58,606 bases of DNA, taken from NCBI GenBank assembly GCA_964545895.1, contig CAZJHS010000009.1:1-58606 (forward strand), written 5' to 3'. This stretch comes from UBA6183 sp964545895. Lineage in GTDB: Bacteria > Bacteroidota > Bacteroidia > UKL13-3. Of the stretch, positions 32,657-41,492 are shown piece after piece. The notes under the pieces were generated by a model. It saw only the letters and a list, made by a program, of their open reading frames with translations. It searched no databases and was not told where the DNA came from. The position numbers and the translations under genes are program-made. Position 1 is the stretch's first letter, and each line of letters opens with the position of its first letter.

Positions 32657-33961
32657 TTAGTCGTATTTATATCGTCTGAACCATTGGTAATCGCTGATAG
32701 AAACACCTATTACCAACCTAAAATAATCTTCACGCAGTTGTTTGTTTTCGGTGGTTCCGCGCATTAAGTACTCGGCCGAAATATTAATTTTTGATAATGC
32801 TTTATCTATTGGTAATCCTAAGCCTACTGAAAAACCTAATGTAGAGATATTGGTTCCGCTTACAGATACATTTCCATTATCGTAACGCATACCAGCACGG
32901 TATTCTATTCTGTTAAAATAGCTTTTTACATCTGTTTTGTTATGCTTATAAAAACCACCAATGTTAAAACCAATGGTGTTTTTTAACGAATCGCTGCTGC
33001 CAAATGCTTGATAATTTTGCCATGCTGCGTATGATAAATCAACGCCAATTCCCCAATGGTTAATTTCCTGAAAAAACACGCCACCTTTAACTATCATTGG
33101 TAAAATTGCAGTTCCTGTTACATCGCTTCTATTTGCAACGGTGTCTTTGCCTGATCCTGATGGATTGGTAACACCAACACCTAATGTACGCACGTTATAG
33201 TTATCAGTTGCTGAAAGACTGCTTTGAGGCGAAACCGTTAAGCCAAATGCATATTGATACTTTTTCTCTACTTGTTTTTTGTTGGTGGCCGTAAAGGTAT
33301 CGGCATATTGCATACCAATATCAAATGCAAATCCTTTTAAATACCTATCACGATTCTCAACCAAGTTGTACATGTTGTATTGTACTGGAATGGTGAGTAA
33401 GGTTGTTTGTGTTAACTGTCCAAATACATATCCTCCGTTTACACCTAATGATAGATTACGTTTTAAGCGAAAACCAGTTCCTAAATAAACGCGAGATAAA
33501 CCTCCCTGTCCGCTATTTTGCTCGGTTCCGGTAAAGGTTGATGTTTGTATAGTGCGATTAATTTTATACCCTATACCCGAAAAAGGCATCAACCCAAAAC
33601 TTAGCCCCCAACCGCGCTTTTGCGATACACGAAAACCTGCCGAGAAATAAGCAAATGTTGCATTTGTAACACCACCACTTGTATTTGCACTGCTAATATT
33701 ACCAGCAGAAGCCAAACCAGCTGCATCCCAAACTGTGTTTTGCAAACCGCTGTAAGATGCGGGATTTTGGTTATTGAGCAATGACGGCATTTTAATACCT
33801 TGTGATAACTGCCCCATGCCATGTAAGGCTGCACTTCCACCAAACTGCATTTCGCCCAAGCCAATAGTTGAGTAGGGTGATTTTGTAATATTTTGTGCCC
33901 AAAGCTGACAGCCAATTAACATTAGCCCTATGCTTAACAGCCCTTTAGCCTTATTTAACAT
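32657..33961 (-). CDS. Outer-membrane beta-barrel protein of unknown function
   Basis: This 434-residue protein has a signal peptide (cleavage near LWA-Q, residue 22). The mature N-terminus is SPYSTIGLGEMQFGG, a start I associate with Bacteroidota barrel proteins near coaX and lptC. Long alternating hydrophobic strands fill the rest (YFSAGFRVSQKRGWGLSFGL, GIGVDLSYAAW, NISAEYLMRG), as in a 14-stranded transport barrel. Its start overlaps the coaX stop by 11 bp, so the two are co-translated. Substrate is unknown. Confidence 0.75.
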   Translation of the reverse strand: MLNKAKGLLSIGLMLIGCQLWAQNITKSPYSTIGLGEMQFGGSAALHGMGQLSQGIKMPSLLNNQNPASYSGLQNTVWDAAGLASAGNISSANTSGGVTNATFAYFSAGFRVSQKRGWGLSFGLMPFSGIGYKINRTIQTSTFTGTEQNSGQGGLSRVYLGTGFRLKRNLSLGVNGGYVFGQLTQTTLLTIPVQYNMYNLVENRDRYLKGFAFDIGMQYADTFTATNKKQVEKKYQYAFGLTVSPQSSLSATDNYNVRTLGVGVTNPSGSGKDTVANRSDVTGTAILPMIVKGGVFFQEINHWGIGVDLSYAAWQNYQAFGSSDSLKNTIGFNIGGFYKHNKTDVKSYFNRIEYRAGMRYDNGNVSVSGTNISTLGFSVGLGLPIDKALSKINISAEYLMRGTTENKQLREDYFRLVIGVSISDYQWFRRYKYD

Positions 33962-34673
33962 TGAATAATAAAATTTGATTTAACCCCATTAACACTAATG
34001 ATGGTGCTGCAAATATGTTGTTTTTTATGTGTTTAGCCAACAAATGCGAATTACCGCCACATATTATAACCTGCAATTGTCCATATCGTTCGGTATAACG
34101 TGCTATCCTACCATTTATTTCATCGGCTACGCCAATGCAAACACCACTTAATAATGATTGTTCGGTTGATTTACCTTCAAAATCTTCGGGCCAATTTAAA
34201 TTTGGCAAAGGTAATTTGTGTGTAAACTCATGCATAGCTTGCAAACGCATGTGCATACCAGGCGCTATTGCCCCACCTTGGTAACTGATATCTGCCGAAA
34301 TAAAATCGTAGGTAATGCATGTGCCAGCATCAATAACTAAACAGTTTATATTGGGATACAAAAATTGCGCAGCAGCAATTGCAGCAACTCTATCCATGCC
34401 CAATGTTTGCGGGGTATTATAGTTTATTGTAAACGGTAAAGGGGTTTGATAATTTACCTGAAGTAAGGAAACCTTTAACACACTTAAAATTGCAGTTACA
34501 GCATCAGCCCCTGCTCCTACTGCACTCATTACCGCGTATTGGGGCTTAAAGTTTTTTATTAAGGCATGCCATTGATTTTCGTTATCAATTATTTGTTCGT
34601 GCATTAATTTATTGACTTCAAAAAAAGCCACCTTTGTACGTGTATTACCAATATCTATAGCTAGGTTTATCAT
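33951..34673 (-). CDS. coaX: Type III pantothenate kinase
   Basis: The 240-residue enzyme phosphorylates pantothenate, the first step of coenzyme A synthesis. It has the ASKHA nucleotide motif LAIDIGNTRTKVAFFE, GMDRVAAIAAA with the conserved Asp-Arg, VIDAGTCITYDFI and GGAIAPGMHMR. Type III enzymes are not inhibited by CoA feedback and need a monovalent cation. The start overlaps the birA stop by 4 bp (ATGA). Confidence 0.95.
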   Translation of the reverse strand: MINLAIDIGNTRTKVAFFEVNKLMHEQIIDNENQWHALIKNFKPQYAVMSAVGAGADAVTAILSVLKVSLLQVNYQTPLPFTINYNTPQTLGMDRVAAIAAAQFLYPNINCLVIDAGTCITYDFISADISYQGGAIAPGMHMRLQAMHEFTHKLPLPNLNWPEDFEGKSTEQSLLSGVCIGVADEINGRIARYTERYGQLQVIICGGNSHLLAKHIKNNIFAAPSLVLMGLNQILLFNVK

Positions 34674-35419
34674 AACATAGAAATTTGCTTAACCATATAT
34701 TTTTCGGTTTGGCCATTTTTGTTTACCACCAAACGACCATCATCATCAACACCAATAATTGTTGCGTTAAAACATTTGCCCCCAGCCTCAAAAGCTAACT
34801 CCTGATTAAGACCAAGTAAATTGGCCATGTAATCGGTTTTTATGCGCTTAAACTGTAACAATTGCACTTGGTTATAACGTACTTGCAAATGATTTAAAAC
34901 CGATTCCAAAACCTCACTCACTTCCAATGTTTGTTGGGTATGATGAATTAGGGATGTTGCTTTAGTTTCGTTAAAATGTTGCTGATTTACGTTTATTCCA
35001 AAACCTAATATGCAATTTTTAATCTGTGCTCCTTGCAAACTATTTTCTATTAAAATGCCTGCTACTTTTTGATGGCCAATGTAAATATCATTAGGCCATT
35101 TTATACGCACCCTGCTGCTGTAGGTTGATAGCGCATCGCGTAAAGCCAAACAAAAAGCCATATTTAACCAGGTTTGCTGACTGATATTTAAAAAACTAGG
35201 CACAAATACAACACTGCACAAAATATTTTTTCCATACTCACCTTCCCAGGCTGTTCCTTGTTGGCCTCGGCCAGCAGTTTGCTCATTGGCTGCAATAACA
35301 AGACCTTCGTTGGCTTGACCTTGCTGCACAAACTCGCGGGCAATGGTATTGGTTGATGATACCACATCGAGGTTAATTAATTTAAACTGAACAGATTTTG
35401 TTAGTGAGTTTATATGCAT
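34670..35419 (-). CDS. birA: Biotin-[acetyl-CoA-carboxylase] ligase
   Basis: This 249-residue protein is the catalytic and C-terminal domains only. Motifs are SSTNTIAREF, the ligase loop TAGRGQQGTAW and IKWPNDIYIGHQKVAGILIE. The N-terminal DNA-binding helix-turn-helix of E. coli BirA is missing, so it should be a ligase without repressor function. It attaches biotin to the biotin-carrier protein. It begins the operon and is divergent from rsfS (37 bp). Confidence 0.94.
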   Translation of the reverse strand: MHINSLTKSVQFKLINLDVVSSTNTIAREFVQQGQANEGLVIAANEQTAGRGQQGTAWEGEYGKNILCSVVFVPSFLNISQQTWLNMAFCLALRDALSTYSSRVRIKWPNDIYIGHQKVAGILIENSLQGAQIKNCILGFGINVNQQHFNETKATSLIHHTQQTLEVSEVLESVLNHLQVRYNQVQLLQFKRIKTDYMANLLGLNQELAFEAGGKCFNATIIGVDDDGRLVVNKNGQTEKYMVKQISML

Positions 35420-35427
35420 TAAAAAGT

Positions 35428-35435
35428 TAGATTTG
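35428..35435 (+). promoter_or_regulatory. -7 promoter box TAGATTTG for rsfS
   Basis: This is a TAnnTTTG match 21 bp before the rsfS ATG in the birA/rsfS divergent gap. The only TTTG upstream (35397-35400) is 27 bp away, too far to be a canonical -33. Confidence 0.5.
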
Positions 35436-35456
35436 CACCAAAGTTATTAAAGAGTA

Positions 35457-36044
35457 ATGGCAAATACACCAGTAAAAAAATCGGCAGCAAAAAAAACTGC
35501 AGTTAAAAAAGTGGCAAAGGGCGCAAAAAAAGTGGCTCCTAAGAAACTAAGCAAAGCAGCAAAAGAGGCGCAAGATTTTGATAAAGAAGTAAAAAAACTA
35601 AGCAAAGAACCAAAAAGTACCGCTACACGTAAACCTGCAACAAAAGCAAAAGGCATACGCCCAGAGCGCAGCAGTAAACCTACAACAGCAGACCAAGCAC
35701 AAGTTTTGGCTATTTGTGTAGCGCAGGGTATGTTTGAGAAAAAAGCGGAAGAAATTCGCATTTTGGACATGCGCAACGTACGTGGTGCAAGTGCTGATTT
35801 TTTTGTAATTAGCCATGCCGAAAGTGATAAGCAAGTAGAAGCAATTGCTAATAGTGCAGAAGAAGAAACCATCAAAATTTTAAATGAAAAACCTTGGCAT
35901 AAAGAAGGTTTTGAAAACTTAGAATGGGTTTTACTTGATTATATTGATGTAGTGGCACACGTTTTTCAGCGCGAGAAACGCGACTTTTATGCCATTGAAG
36001 AACTTTGGGGCGATGCCACAGAGATTGCATTTAAAGGAAAATAA
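35457..36044 (+). CDS. rsfS: Ribosome silencing factor RsfS with a basic N-terminal extension
   Basis: This is 195 residues; RsfS alone is about 110. The conserved domain occupies about 80-185 and includes ILDMRNVRGASADFFVISHA, WVLLDYIDVVAHVFQREKRD and FYAIEELWGDA. RsfS binds ribosomal protein L14 on the 50S subunit and blocks subunit joining. The first 75 residues are a Lys/Ala-rich, histone-H1-like tail (KKSAAKKTAVKKVAKGAKK) that could bind RNA or DNA. The start is set by the -7 box and the absence of an internal ATG at the domain start. Confidence 0.92.
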   Translation: MANTPVKKSAAKKTAVKKVAKGAKKVAPKKLSKAAKEAQDFDKEVKKLSKEPKSTATRKPATKAKGIRPERSSKPTTADQAQVLAICVAQGMFEKKAEEIRILDMRNVRGASADFFVISHAESDKQVEAIANSAEEETIKILNEKPWHKEGFENLEWVLLDYIDVVAHVFQREKRDFYAIEELWGDATEIAFKGK

Positions 36045-36060
36045 AACACTAAATGATATA

Positions 36061-36098
36061 AAAAAACGGCTGTACCTAAATTGATACAGCCGTTTTTT
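36061..36098. terminator. Bidirectional rho-independent terminator
   Basis: AAAAAACGGCTGTA (36061-36074) pairs with TACAGCCGTTTTTT (36085-36098). It separates the convergent rsfS and the gld-associated operon. Confidence 0.92.
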
Positions 36099-36112
36099 TG
36101 TGCCCATATATT

Positions 36113-37120
36113 TTATTTAGCTTCTCTAAATTGGGTAAGTGTACGCAATAGTTTACCAAAATTATATTGCTGAATATACATCATGTCTTTTTCTCCATTT
36201 ACAAACCCAAAATACTTCTCCGCATCTTCAGTTAATTCACTTCCTTGCTCATCATAACGCTCCTTTGTACGCATGCTCAATCCTTTGGTATGTAGCTGTA
36301 AACTGTAGGTTTTACCTTGTTTATCTGTTACTGCTAACTTACAAAATACAGGCGTGTTAAAAATCGAATCGTGTTGCTTAGCAGTAAACTCATCATCAAA
36401 AGCCTCGCCATACATTTGGTTATAAGAAGCCACATAGTATTTTAAGAAATTAGTGTTGGTTGGCACCATCATACCTTGTGCATTTTTTAAAATAGGTGTA
36501 GCTGAATTCTCAATCACACACGACTCGGTTGGATTTTGAGGATACATTACATTTACCTTAGTAATTTGTTCGGCAGGAATATTAAAAATTAGTTTAGTTT
36601 TCCATTTAACAGGGTTGGTAGGAAAACGTGGCGTTAAATATCCTACAAAGCCTGGAAGATGCATTACATATGGCGTTTCGGCCCCTTCGTGCATCATATA
36701 CGTTCCTGATTTATCCATGGTAGCTTGCCCAATGTAAATGGTTTTAATCAAATCATTGGAAGTATAAAACTCGGCCTTAACACCTGATCCGGCAAGCTCT
36801 TTTATAATTGTATTGTGCTCGTTTTTACCAATAGGGTTACGCATGCGCACATCGTGCATGGTTTGTAACAATAAATTTAGCTTGCGCGTATCTGCTTCAA
36901 ACTTATCATTTACTAACCAAGCACCGTTAGCTTGTTTGGTTAAGGTAACTGATAATCCGAAAGCATCGGCTAAAAATATTTTGGTAACAGCGGCAGTATC
37001 GGTAATAGTAAAATCACTTCCATCGCCACTAAACGATTTCCACGGTTTACGCGTAAAAATTACATAAACACCAATAGCTACTAAAAGTAGTACAATTAAA
37101 ATTTTAATCTGTTTGTTCAT
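36113..37120 (-). CDS. DUF4340 domain-containing protein of the gld operon
   Basis: This 335-residue protein has one N-terminal membrane helix (about 5-23). A periplasmic domain with repeated beta-alpha units follows (DFTITDTAAVTKIFLADAFG, GAWLVNDKFEADTRKLNLLL, EHNTIIKELAGSGVKAEFY). The family often lies next to GldG-like transport proteins. Here it is the last gene of gldA-gldF-gldG-DUF4340, 4 bp after gldG. The role may be a periplasmic partner of the ABC exporter; that is inferred from position. No catalytic motif is seen. Confidence 0.8.
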   Translation of the reverse strand: MNKQIKILIVLLLVAIGVYVIFTRKPWKSFSGDGSDFTITDTAAVTKIFLADAFGLSVTLTKQANGAWLVNDKFEADTRKLNLLLQTMHDVRMRNPIGKNEHNTIIKELAGSGVKAEFYTSNDLIKTIYIGQATMDKSGTYMMHEGAETPYVMHLPGFVGYLTPRFPTNPVKWKTKLIFNIPAEQITKVNVMYPQNPTESCVIENSATPILKNAQGMMVPTNTNFLKYYVASYNQMYGEAFDDEFTAKQHDSIFNTPVFCKLAVTDKQGKTYSLQLHTKGLSMRTKERYDEQGSELTEDAEKYFGFVNGEKDMMYIQQYNFGKLLRTLTQFREAK

Positions 37121-37124
37121 TCTA

Positions 37125-38816
37125 TTACTTGGTATACTTTACTTTACGTACTGTTTTATTTACAAATCCAAAAACTAGTAATAATGCTAAAGGCAATAGC
37201 ATATTAATTAATTGCCACTGCATACGGTCGCGTTTTAGTTTGCCCTTATCTAATAATCTAAGTTTAATTTCTTTGGCTCTAATTTCAATAATGCCGCTAT
37301 CATCGCACAAGTAATCCATACAATTTAATATAAAACGTTTGTTGCCAAATTGCTGGTTTGTGTATCTGTCGTAGCCTAATGGAAAAATTTCGCCTGTTGA
37401 TTTTTTACGTTGATTTCTGATTACTTCACCATCAGCAATTACAATCATTTTTCCATTATCAATACGTGGCTTAAATGGTAATGCATCTGTTTTAGCACCG
37501 GGTCTGTACTCAAATAACGAGTGGAAAGTTCCCTCAAGTAATACCGCTAAAGGTACATTTCCTTGCTTAAACATTTCGGGCTCGGGCTGAACACGAGCCA
37601 TATTTAAATCAACTTTTACAGGTGCGCTTACCGCACGCGAATATGGCGAGGTAGAAAGTAAAATGGTTTTCTTTATTTCTTTGTTTGAAGTAGTATCAAT
37701 ACCACTTGCAAACTGAAAAAACACTGGATCAATGCCTTTAACTATGATGTGCGGATTTTGCGCACTTGGAGATGAGATTGGGAAAAACAACCATGGCAAA
37801 AGCTTTTGCTGCGGAGTACCGTTACGCATACTGCTTAAAATAGGAATAGCATTGCATTGCATATCTTGCACCACATTTGGATTGATACGCGCACCCCATT
37901 TAAACAACATATCATCAAGGTTTAAATCGTAGCTACCTGTCATAAACATTCCGTTTTTGCCAATGCTATCCATATCGGCAATTTGCGACTCAACCAACCA
38001 AAGTATTTTACCTCCGTGCATCACAAACTGATCTAACAAAAACTTTTCGTACTCAGAAAATGCCTTGGTAGGTTTAGCTATAATTAATGCACTGTTTTGC
38101 ATTAAACTTTGTGGAGTTTGAATTGCAAGTGGAATGCGGGTTACACTGTAAAAAGCTTTTAACTCTTGTGATGCATCTGCTACCTCCCATTTATCTAATT
38201 CGCCATGATCATCAATAAATGCAATTTGCTTTGCTTTTGTCTCCAAACATTTGCGCAACGCATTTGCAATTTCATATTCCATCAACTCAATCGATTCGTT
38301 AATAACCTCCTCGGGACCTTGGCCAAACTGAGCTTTTAATAAATTTACAGGATACTCTTTGCCTTTATAGTAAAACAACGCACCAGGCACAATAAGTTTT
38401 TGGGTTGATTCATCGTCTTTCTTAATTTGTACATTGGTGGGTTGTAAACCTTTTTCGCCTAACTCTTGCAATACATCGTTGGCTTTTTGGGCATCGGCAC
38501 CATCAAAAGGATCAATAAACTCGTACTCCAATTTACCACCCGAGTATGCGGCAAACTCATCCAGCATTTCTTTGGTTGATTGACGTAAGCGCTTGAATCC
38601 TGCAGGAAATTCGCCTTCTAAATATACTTTTACATAAAGTACATCATCTACTTTTTGAGCTAAATTGATGCTGCTTTGAGATAACGAATATCTTTTTTCA
38701 GAAGTTAAATCAACCCTAAAAAAATAATTGGTTAAAATTATATTTAACAATACTAACAAAGCTACCACTAGTGCCAGTTCTGTTAACGATTGTATTTTAA
38801 AATTTCTTTTCTTCAT
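37125..38816 (-). CDS. gldG: Gliding-motility ABC transporter substrate-binding component GldG
   Basis: This 563-residue protein has an N-terminal membrane helix (about 13-33). Periplasmic domains follow, including a GldG/IFT52-like region with QIAFIDDHGELDKWEVADAS and GGKILWLVESQIADMDSIG, and a C-terminal membrane helix (about 535-555). GldA, GldF and GldG form an ABC-type complex required for gliding in some Bacteroidota. Not all gld-bearing species glide. The gene sits between gldF and the DUF4340 gene. Confidence 0.9.
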   Translation of the reverse strand: MKKRNFKIQSLTELALVVALLVLLNIILTNYFFRVDLTSEKRYSLSQSSINLAQKVDDVLYVKVYLEGEFPAGFKRLRQSTKEMLDEFAAYSGGKLEYEFIDPFDGADAQKANDVLQELGEKGLQPTNVQIKKDDESTQKLIVPGALFYYKGKEYPVNLLKAQFGQGPEEVINESIELMEYEIANALRKCLETKAKQIAFIDDHGELDKWEVADASQELKAFYSVTRIPLAIQTPQSLMQNSALIIAKPTKAFSEYEKFLLDQFVMHGGKILWLVESQIADMDSIGKNGMFMTGSYDLNLDDMLFKWGARINPNVVQDMQCNAIPILSSMRNGTPQQKLLPWLFFPISSPSAQNPHIIVKGIDPVFFQFASGIDTTSNKEIKKTILLSTSPYSRAVSAPVKVDLNMARVQPEPEMFKQGNVPLAVLLEGTFHSLFEYRPGAKTDALPFKPRIDNGKMIVIADGEVIRNQRKKSTGEIFPLGYDRYTNQQFGNKRFILNCMDYLCDDSGIIEIRAKEIKLRLLDKGKLKRDRMQWQLINMLLPLALLLVFGFVNKTVRKVKYTK

Positions 38817-38870
38817 ATATAACGCTTGGCGTTTTTTATATTTATTTAAAACAGATTTACTTTGATTTTA

Positions 38871-39754
38871 CTACCATTTACGAGAACCAAAAACTGTTTT
38901 GGTTGACCATAAAAAAACAGTTATTACACTTATAAAATACAACAAATCGCGGCTATCTAACACACCACGACTCATTGAATCATAATGAGCTTTAATGCCT
39001 AATGCAGCAACCGCGCTATCATAAGTTCCTAACAAATTAAAATTGGCAAGCATATCAAATAATGCGTAAAAACAGTAGCACAAAAACATACTTACAATAA
39101 ATGATACAATTTGGTTATCGGTAACGGCAGAAGCAAAAATACCAATGGCCACAAAACTGCTTGCTAAAAAAAACAACCCAATGTATGAGCCCCAAGTTGC
39201 GCCCATATCAATATTACCTTTAGGNNNNNNNNNNNNNNNNNNNNNNNNNNNNNNNNNNNNNNNNNNNNNNNNNNNNNNNNNNNNNNNNNNNNNNNNNNNN
39301 NNNNNNNNNNNNNNNNNNNNNNNNAAAACAACCCAATGTATGAGCCCCAAGTTGCGCCCATATCAATATTACCTTTAGGCGCACCAAGTTGGTAAACAGT
39401 ATAAAAATAAAGCAGTGTTGGTATTAGCGAAAACAAAACCAATACTACACCTGCAAAATACTTTCCTAAAATAATTTGCGTATCGCTTAGTGGCTTGGTG
39501 GTAATAATCTCAATTGTTCCACTCTTTTTTTCTTCGCTAAAACTACGCATGGTAATAGCCGAAATTAAAAAGATAAATACCCAAGGAGCCATACCAAATA
39601 ATGTATCCATGTTTGCATAACCCATATCAAACAAATTATACTCTGGCAATACCCACATAAATAATCCTATGGCAATTAAAAACACCGCAATTACCACGTA
39701 GGCAATTAGCGAACTTAAGAATGAACGGATTTCCTTTTTTAAGATAACGTACAT
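38871..39754 (-). CDS. gldF: Gliding-motility ABC transporter permease GldF (interrupted by assembly gap)
   Basis: This is an ABC-2 type membrane subunit of the GldAFG complex with about six helices. As given, the gene is broken by a 100-N run (39225-39324) whose two sides carry the same 55 bp. Removing one 55-bp copy and the 100 N (155 bp) leaves 729 bp, a continuous 242-residue frame, the usual size for GldF. The left and right halves share the peptide GNIDMGATWGSYIGLF, which the join merges. Thus the gene is almost certainly intact in the organism. It overlaps nothing and follows gldA with a 1-bp gap. Confidence 0.88.
39170..39379. repeat. Identical 55-bp flanks around the N gap
   Basis: The 55 bp at 39170-39224 and 39325-39379 are identical. 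This is consistent with a de Bruijn-graph contig overlap of length 55 that was scaffolded with a fixed 100-N gap, not with a genomic repeat. Confidence 0.9.
39225..39324. other. Assembly gap (100 N)
   Basis: Exactly 100 undetermined bases inside gldF. The size is a scaffolding placeholder. Confidence 0.99.
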
Positions 39755-39755
39755 G

Positions 39756-40658
39756 TTATTTACCTGTTAATTTTTGAAACACTGATTCCAACGAATCCTC
39801 TTCTAAACTCATGGAAAGAAGTACCCAACTATGCTGCGATGAAAGCACAGAAATTTGCTCACGCACATCGCGTTCGGCTTTAATAAAATACTTGTTTGCC
39901 GTTTGTTTTACTTGCTTTATGCCTGCAATATTTTTTAATAGCGCAGTTTGTATTTCATTTTTAAACTCAACTACAATTGTTATTTCTTTGGTTGATTTTT
40001 GCTGAAGCGCACCAATACTATCATCGGCTACAATTTTACCCCGATTGATAATAATTACCCGGTTACACATACTCTCTACCTCTTGCATAATGTGGGTTGA
40101 TAGCAATACCGTTTTATCTTGACCAATTTCTTTAATTAAGTCTCTAATTTCAACAACTTGATTAGGATCTAAACCAGATGTAGGTTCATCTAATATTAAC
40201 ACTTTGGGGTTGTGTAACATGGCCTGAGCCAAGCCCACACGTTGCTTGTATCCTTTACTTAATTGTCCAATTTTCTTTTTACGCTCTAAGCTCAACCCTA
40301 CACGTTCAATCATTTCTTCCACTCTAACTTTAGCTTGTTTGCCTAAACCTTGAATTTCGGCACTAAACATCAAATATTCTTTTACAAACATATCTATGTA
40401 AAGCGGGTTTAATTCAGGCAAATAACCAATATGCTTTTTAACCTCCATAGTTTGGGTTGATACATCAAAGCCACAAACTTTAGCAATGCCGCTTGTTTGA
40501 GGAATGTATCCTGTTAAAATTTTCATGGTGGTTGATTTACCGGCTCCATTCGGGCCCAAAAATCCTAAGATTTCTCCTTGCTTGGCCTCAAACGAAATTT
40601 CATCCAACGCACGCTGCGTTCCGTAAATTTTGGTAAGCTTCTCTACTTGTATACTCAT
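39756..40658 (-). CDS. gldA: Gliding-motility ABC transporter ATP-binding subunit GldA
   Basis: This 300-residue protein from the ATG at 40658 has Walker A GPNGAGKSTTMK near 36-47, signature LSKGYKQRVGLAQ, Walker B VLILDEPTSGLDP and the H-loop LLSTHIMQEV. An in-frame GTG/ATG farther upstream (to 40730) would add a hydrophobic leader not expected in an ABC ATPase. It is the first gene of gldA-gldF-gldG-DUF4340. The C-terminal 80 residues are a regulatory-like extension common in the DrrA/GldA branch. Confidence 0.94.
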   Translation of the reverse strand: MSIQVEKLTKIYGTQRALDEISFEAKQGEILGFLGPNGAGKSTTMKILTGYIPQTSGIAKVCGFDVSTQTMEVKKHIGYLPELNPLYIDMFVKEYLMFSAEIQGLGKQAKVRVEEMIERVGLSLERKKKIGQLSKGYKQRVGLAQAMLHNPKVLILDEPTSGLDPNQVVEIRDLIKEIGQDKTVLLSTHIMQEVESMCNRVIIINRGKIVADDSIGALQQKSTKEITIVVEFKNEIQTALLKNIAGIKQVKQTANKYFIKAERDVREQISVLSSQHSWVLLSMSLEEDSLESVFQKLTGK

Positions 40659-40890
40659 GAATAAAATGAAAGTCAGCGAAAATAGGCAAAAGGTTGTTAA
40701 GCTGCATATAATAATTACCTGCCAAATCACATCATAAACACTTCATTTAACAAGGCGCATTGCATCAAACGCAAAAAGCCACTTGTTCATTTTAAATGTC
40801 GCACTATCCAAAAACTACTCTCGCCTTAACAAATAAACAATCTGACTTTTTCTTCAAAATACCTCCACCAAGCACCACCAAATACAAAAT

Positions 40891-40903
40891 ATTGTTAAAC
40901 AAT
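40891..40903. promoter_or_regulatory. 13-bp palindrome ATTGTTAAACAAT
   Basis: ATTGTT-A-AACAAT is a perfect odd palindrome in the gldA/mraZ divergent region. It may be a regulator site for either operon; no factor can be named. In AT-rich DNA chance is not excluded. Confidence 0.25.
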
Positions 40904-40959
40904 TACTTGCAACGTTTTCCACCCCTTATCAACCCATAAAAAAGCAATACTTTTCCACA

Positions 40960-40986
40960 AAAGTGGAGGAAAGTGGAGGAAAGTGG
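40960..40986 (+). promoter_or_regulatory. Three MraZ-box repeats (AAAGTGG, 10-bp period)
   Basis: AAAGTGG occurs at 40960-40966, 40970-40976 and 40980-40986, each separated by AGG. The spacing and sequence equal the MraZ operator described in Mollicutes, AAAGTG[T/G] with 3-nt spacers. The boxes end 41 bp before the mraZ ATG. A near-consensus -7 (TAGTTTAG, 40998-41005) lies just downstream, so bound MraZ would cover the -33 region. Confidence 0.8.
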
Positions 40987-41027
40987 ATTTTTTGATTTAG
41001 TTTAGCGGTGTCGAAAAAATGTAAAAC

Positions 41028-41492
41028 ATGTCGCAGCTGCACGGAGAATATGAATGTAAACTGGATGCCAAAGGGAGGTTGATAATACCTGCTGCCCTTA
41101 AAAAACAGTTGCCTGCAGCCGCTAAAGACACTTTTTTTATTAACCGTGGTTTTGAAAAATGCTGCGTGTTGTACCCAAGTAACGAATGGGAAACTATTGC
41201 AGCCGAAATAAACAAGCTGAGCGACTACATAAAAAAAGAGCGCGAGTTTAAGCGCTACTTTTTGCGTGGTGCTAGTCAATTAGAAATGGATAGCTCAAGC
41301 CGCGTTAACCTACCAAAAAGTTTATTAGAATATGCTGGAGCTACTGCAGAAGTGGTGCTTTTGGCATATGGCAATAAAATAGAATTATGGAGTAAAGCTG
41401 GTTACGAAAAAATGTTGAGTGAGGAACCAGAAGACTTTAGCGCATTAGCCGAGGAGGTGATGAGTAAACGCGAGAGGAGGAACGATGAGTAA
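41028..41492 (+). CDS. mraZ: Transcriptional regulator MraZ
   Basis: These 154 residues form two SpoVT/AbrB-like swapped-hairpin halves, each with the DxxxR motif (LDAKGRLIIPAALKK and MDSSSRVNLPKSLLE). MraZ is a ring-forming DNA-binding protein that represses or tunes the dcw operon. Three box repeats lie 41 bp upstream, which supports autoregulation. The gene overlaps rsmH by 8 bp. Confidence 0.96.
   Translation: MSQLHGEYECKLDAKGRLIIPAALKKQLPAAAKDTFFINRGFEKCCVLYPSNEWETIAAEINKLSDYIKKEREFKRYFLRGASQLEMDSSSRVNLPKSLLEYAGATAEVVLLAYGNKIELWSKAGYEKMLSEEPEDFSALAEEVMSKRERRNDE

Larger units (their letters stand above)
40659..41027. other. Intergenic region between gldA and mraZ (369 bp)
   Basis: No gene is supported here. 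It holds the MraZ-like boxes at 40960-40986 near the mraZ start, a 13-bp palindrome at 40891-40903, and CA-rich single-strand-biased sequence in between. The gldA side has TATTTTCG on the minus strand, one mismatch from the -7 consensus. Confidence 0.8.

Noticed and set aside
39164..39350. gldF as a pseudogene or two separate genes
   Set aside because: The break coincides with an artificial 100-N gap with duplicate flanks; merging restores one frame.
40659..40730. N-terminal extension of gldA
   Set aside because: It would add a hydrophobic leader to an ABC ATPase; the ATG at 40658 gives the normal start MSIQVEKLTKIYG.
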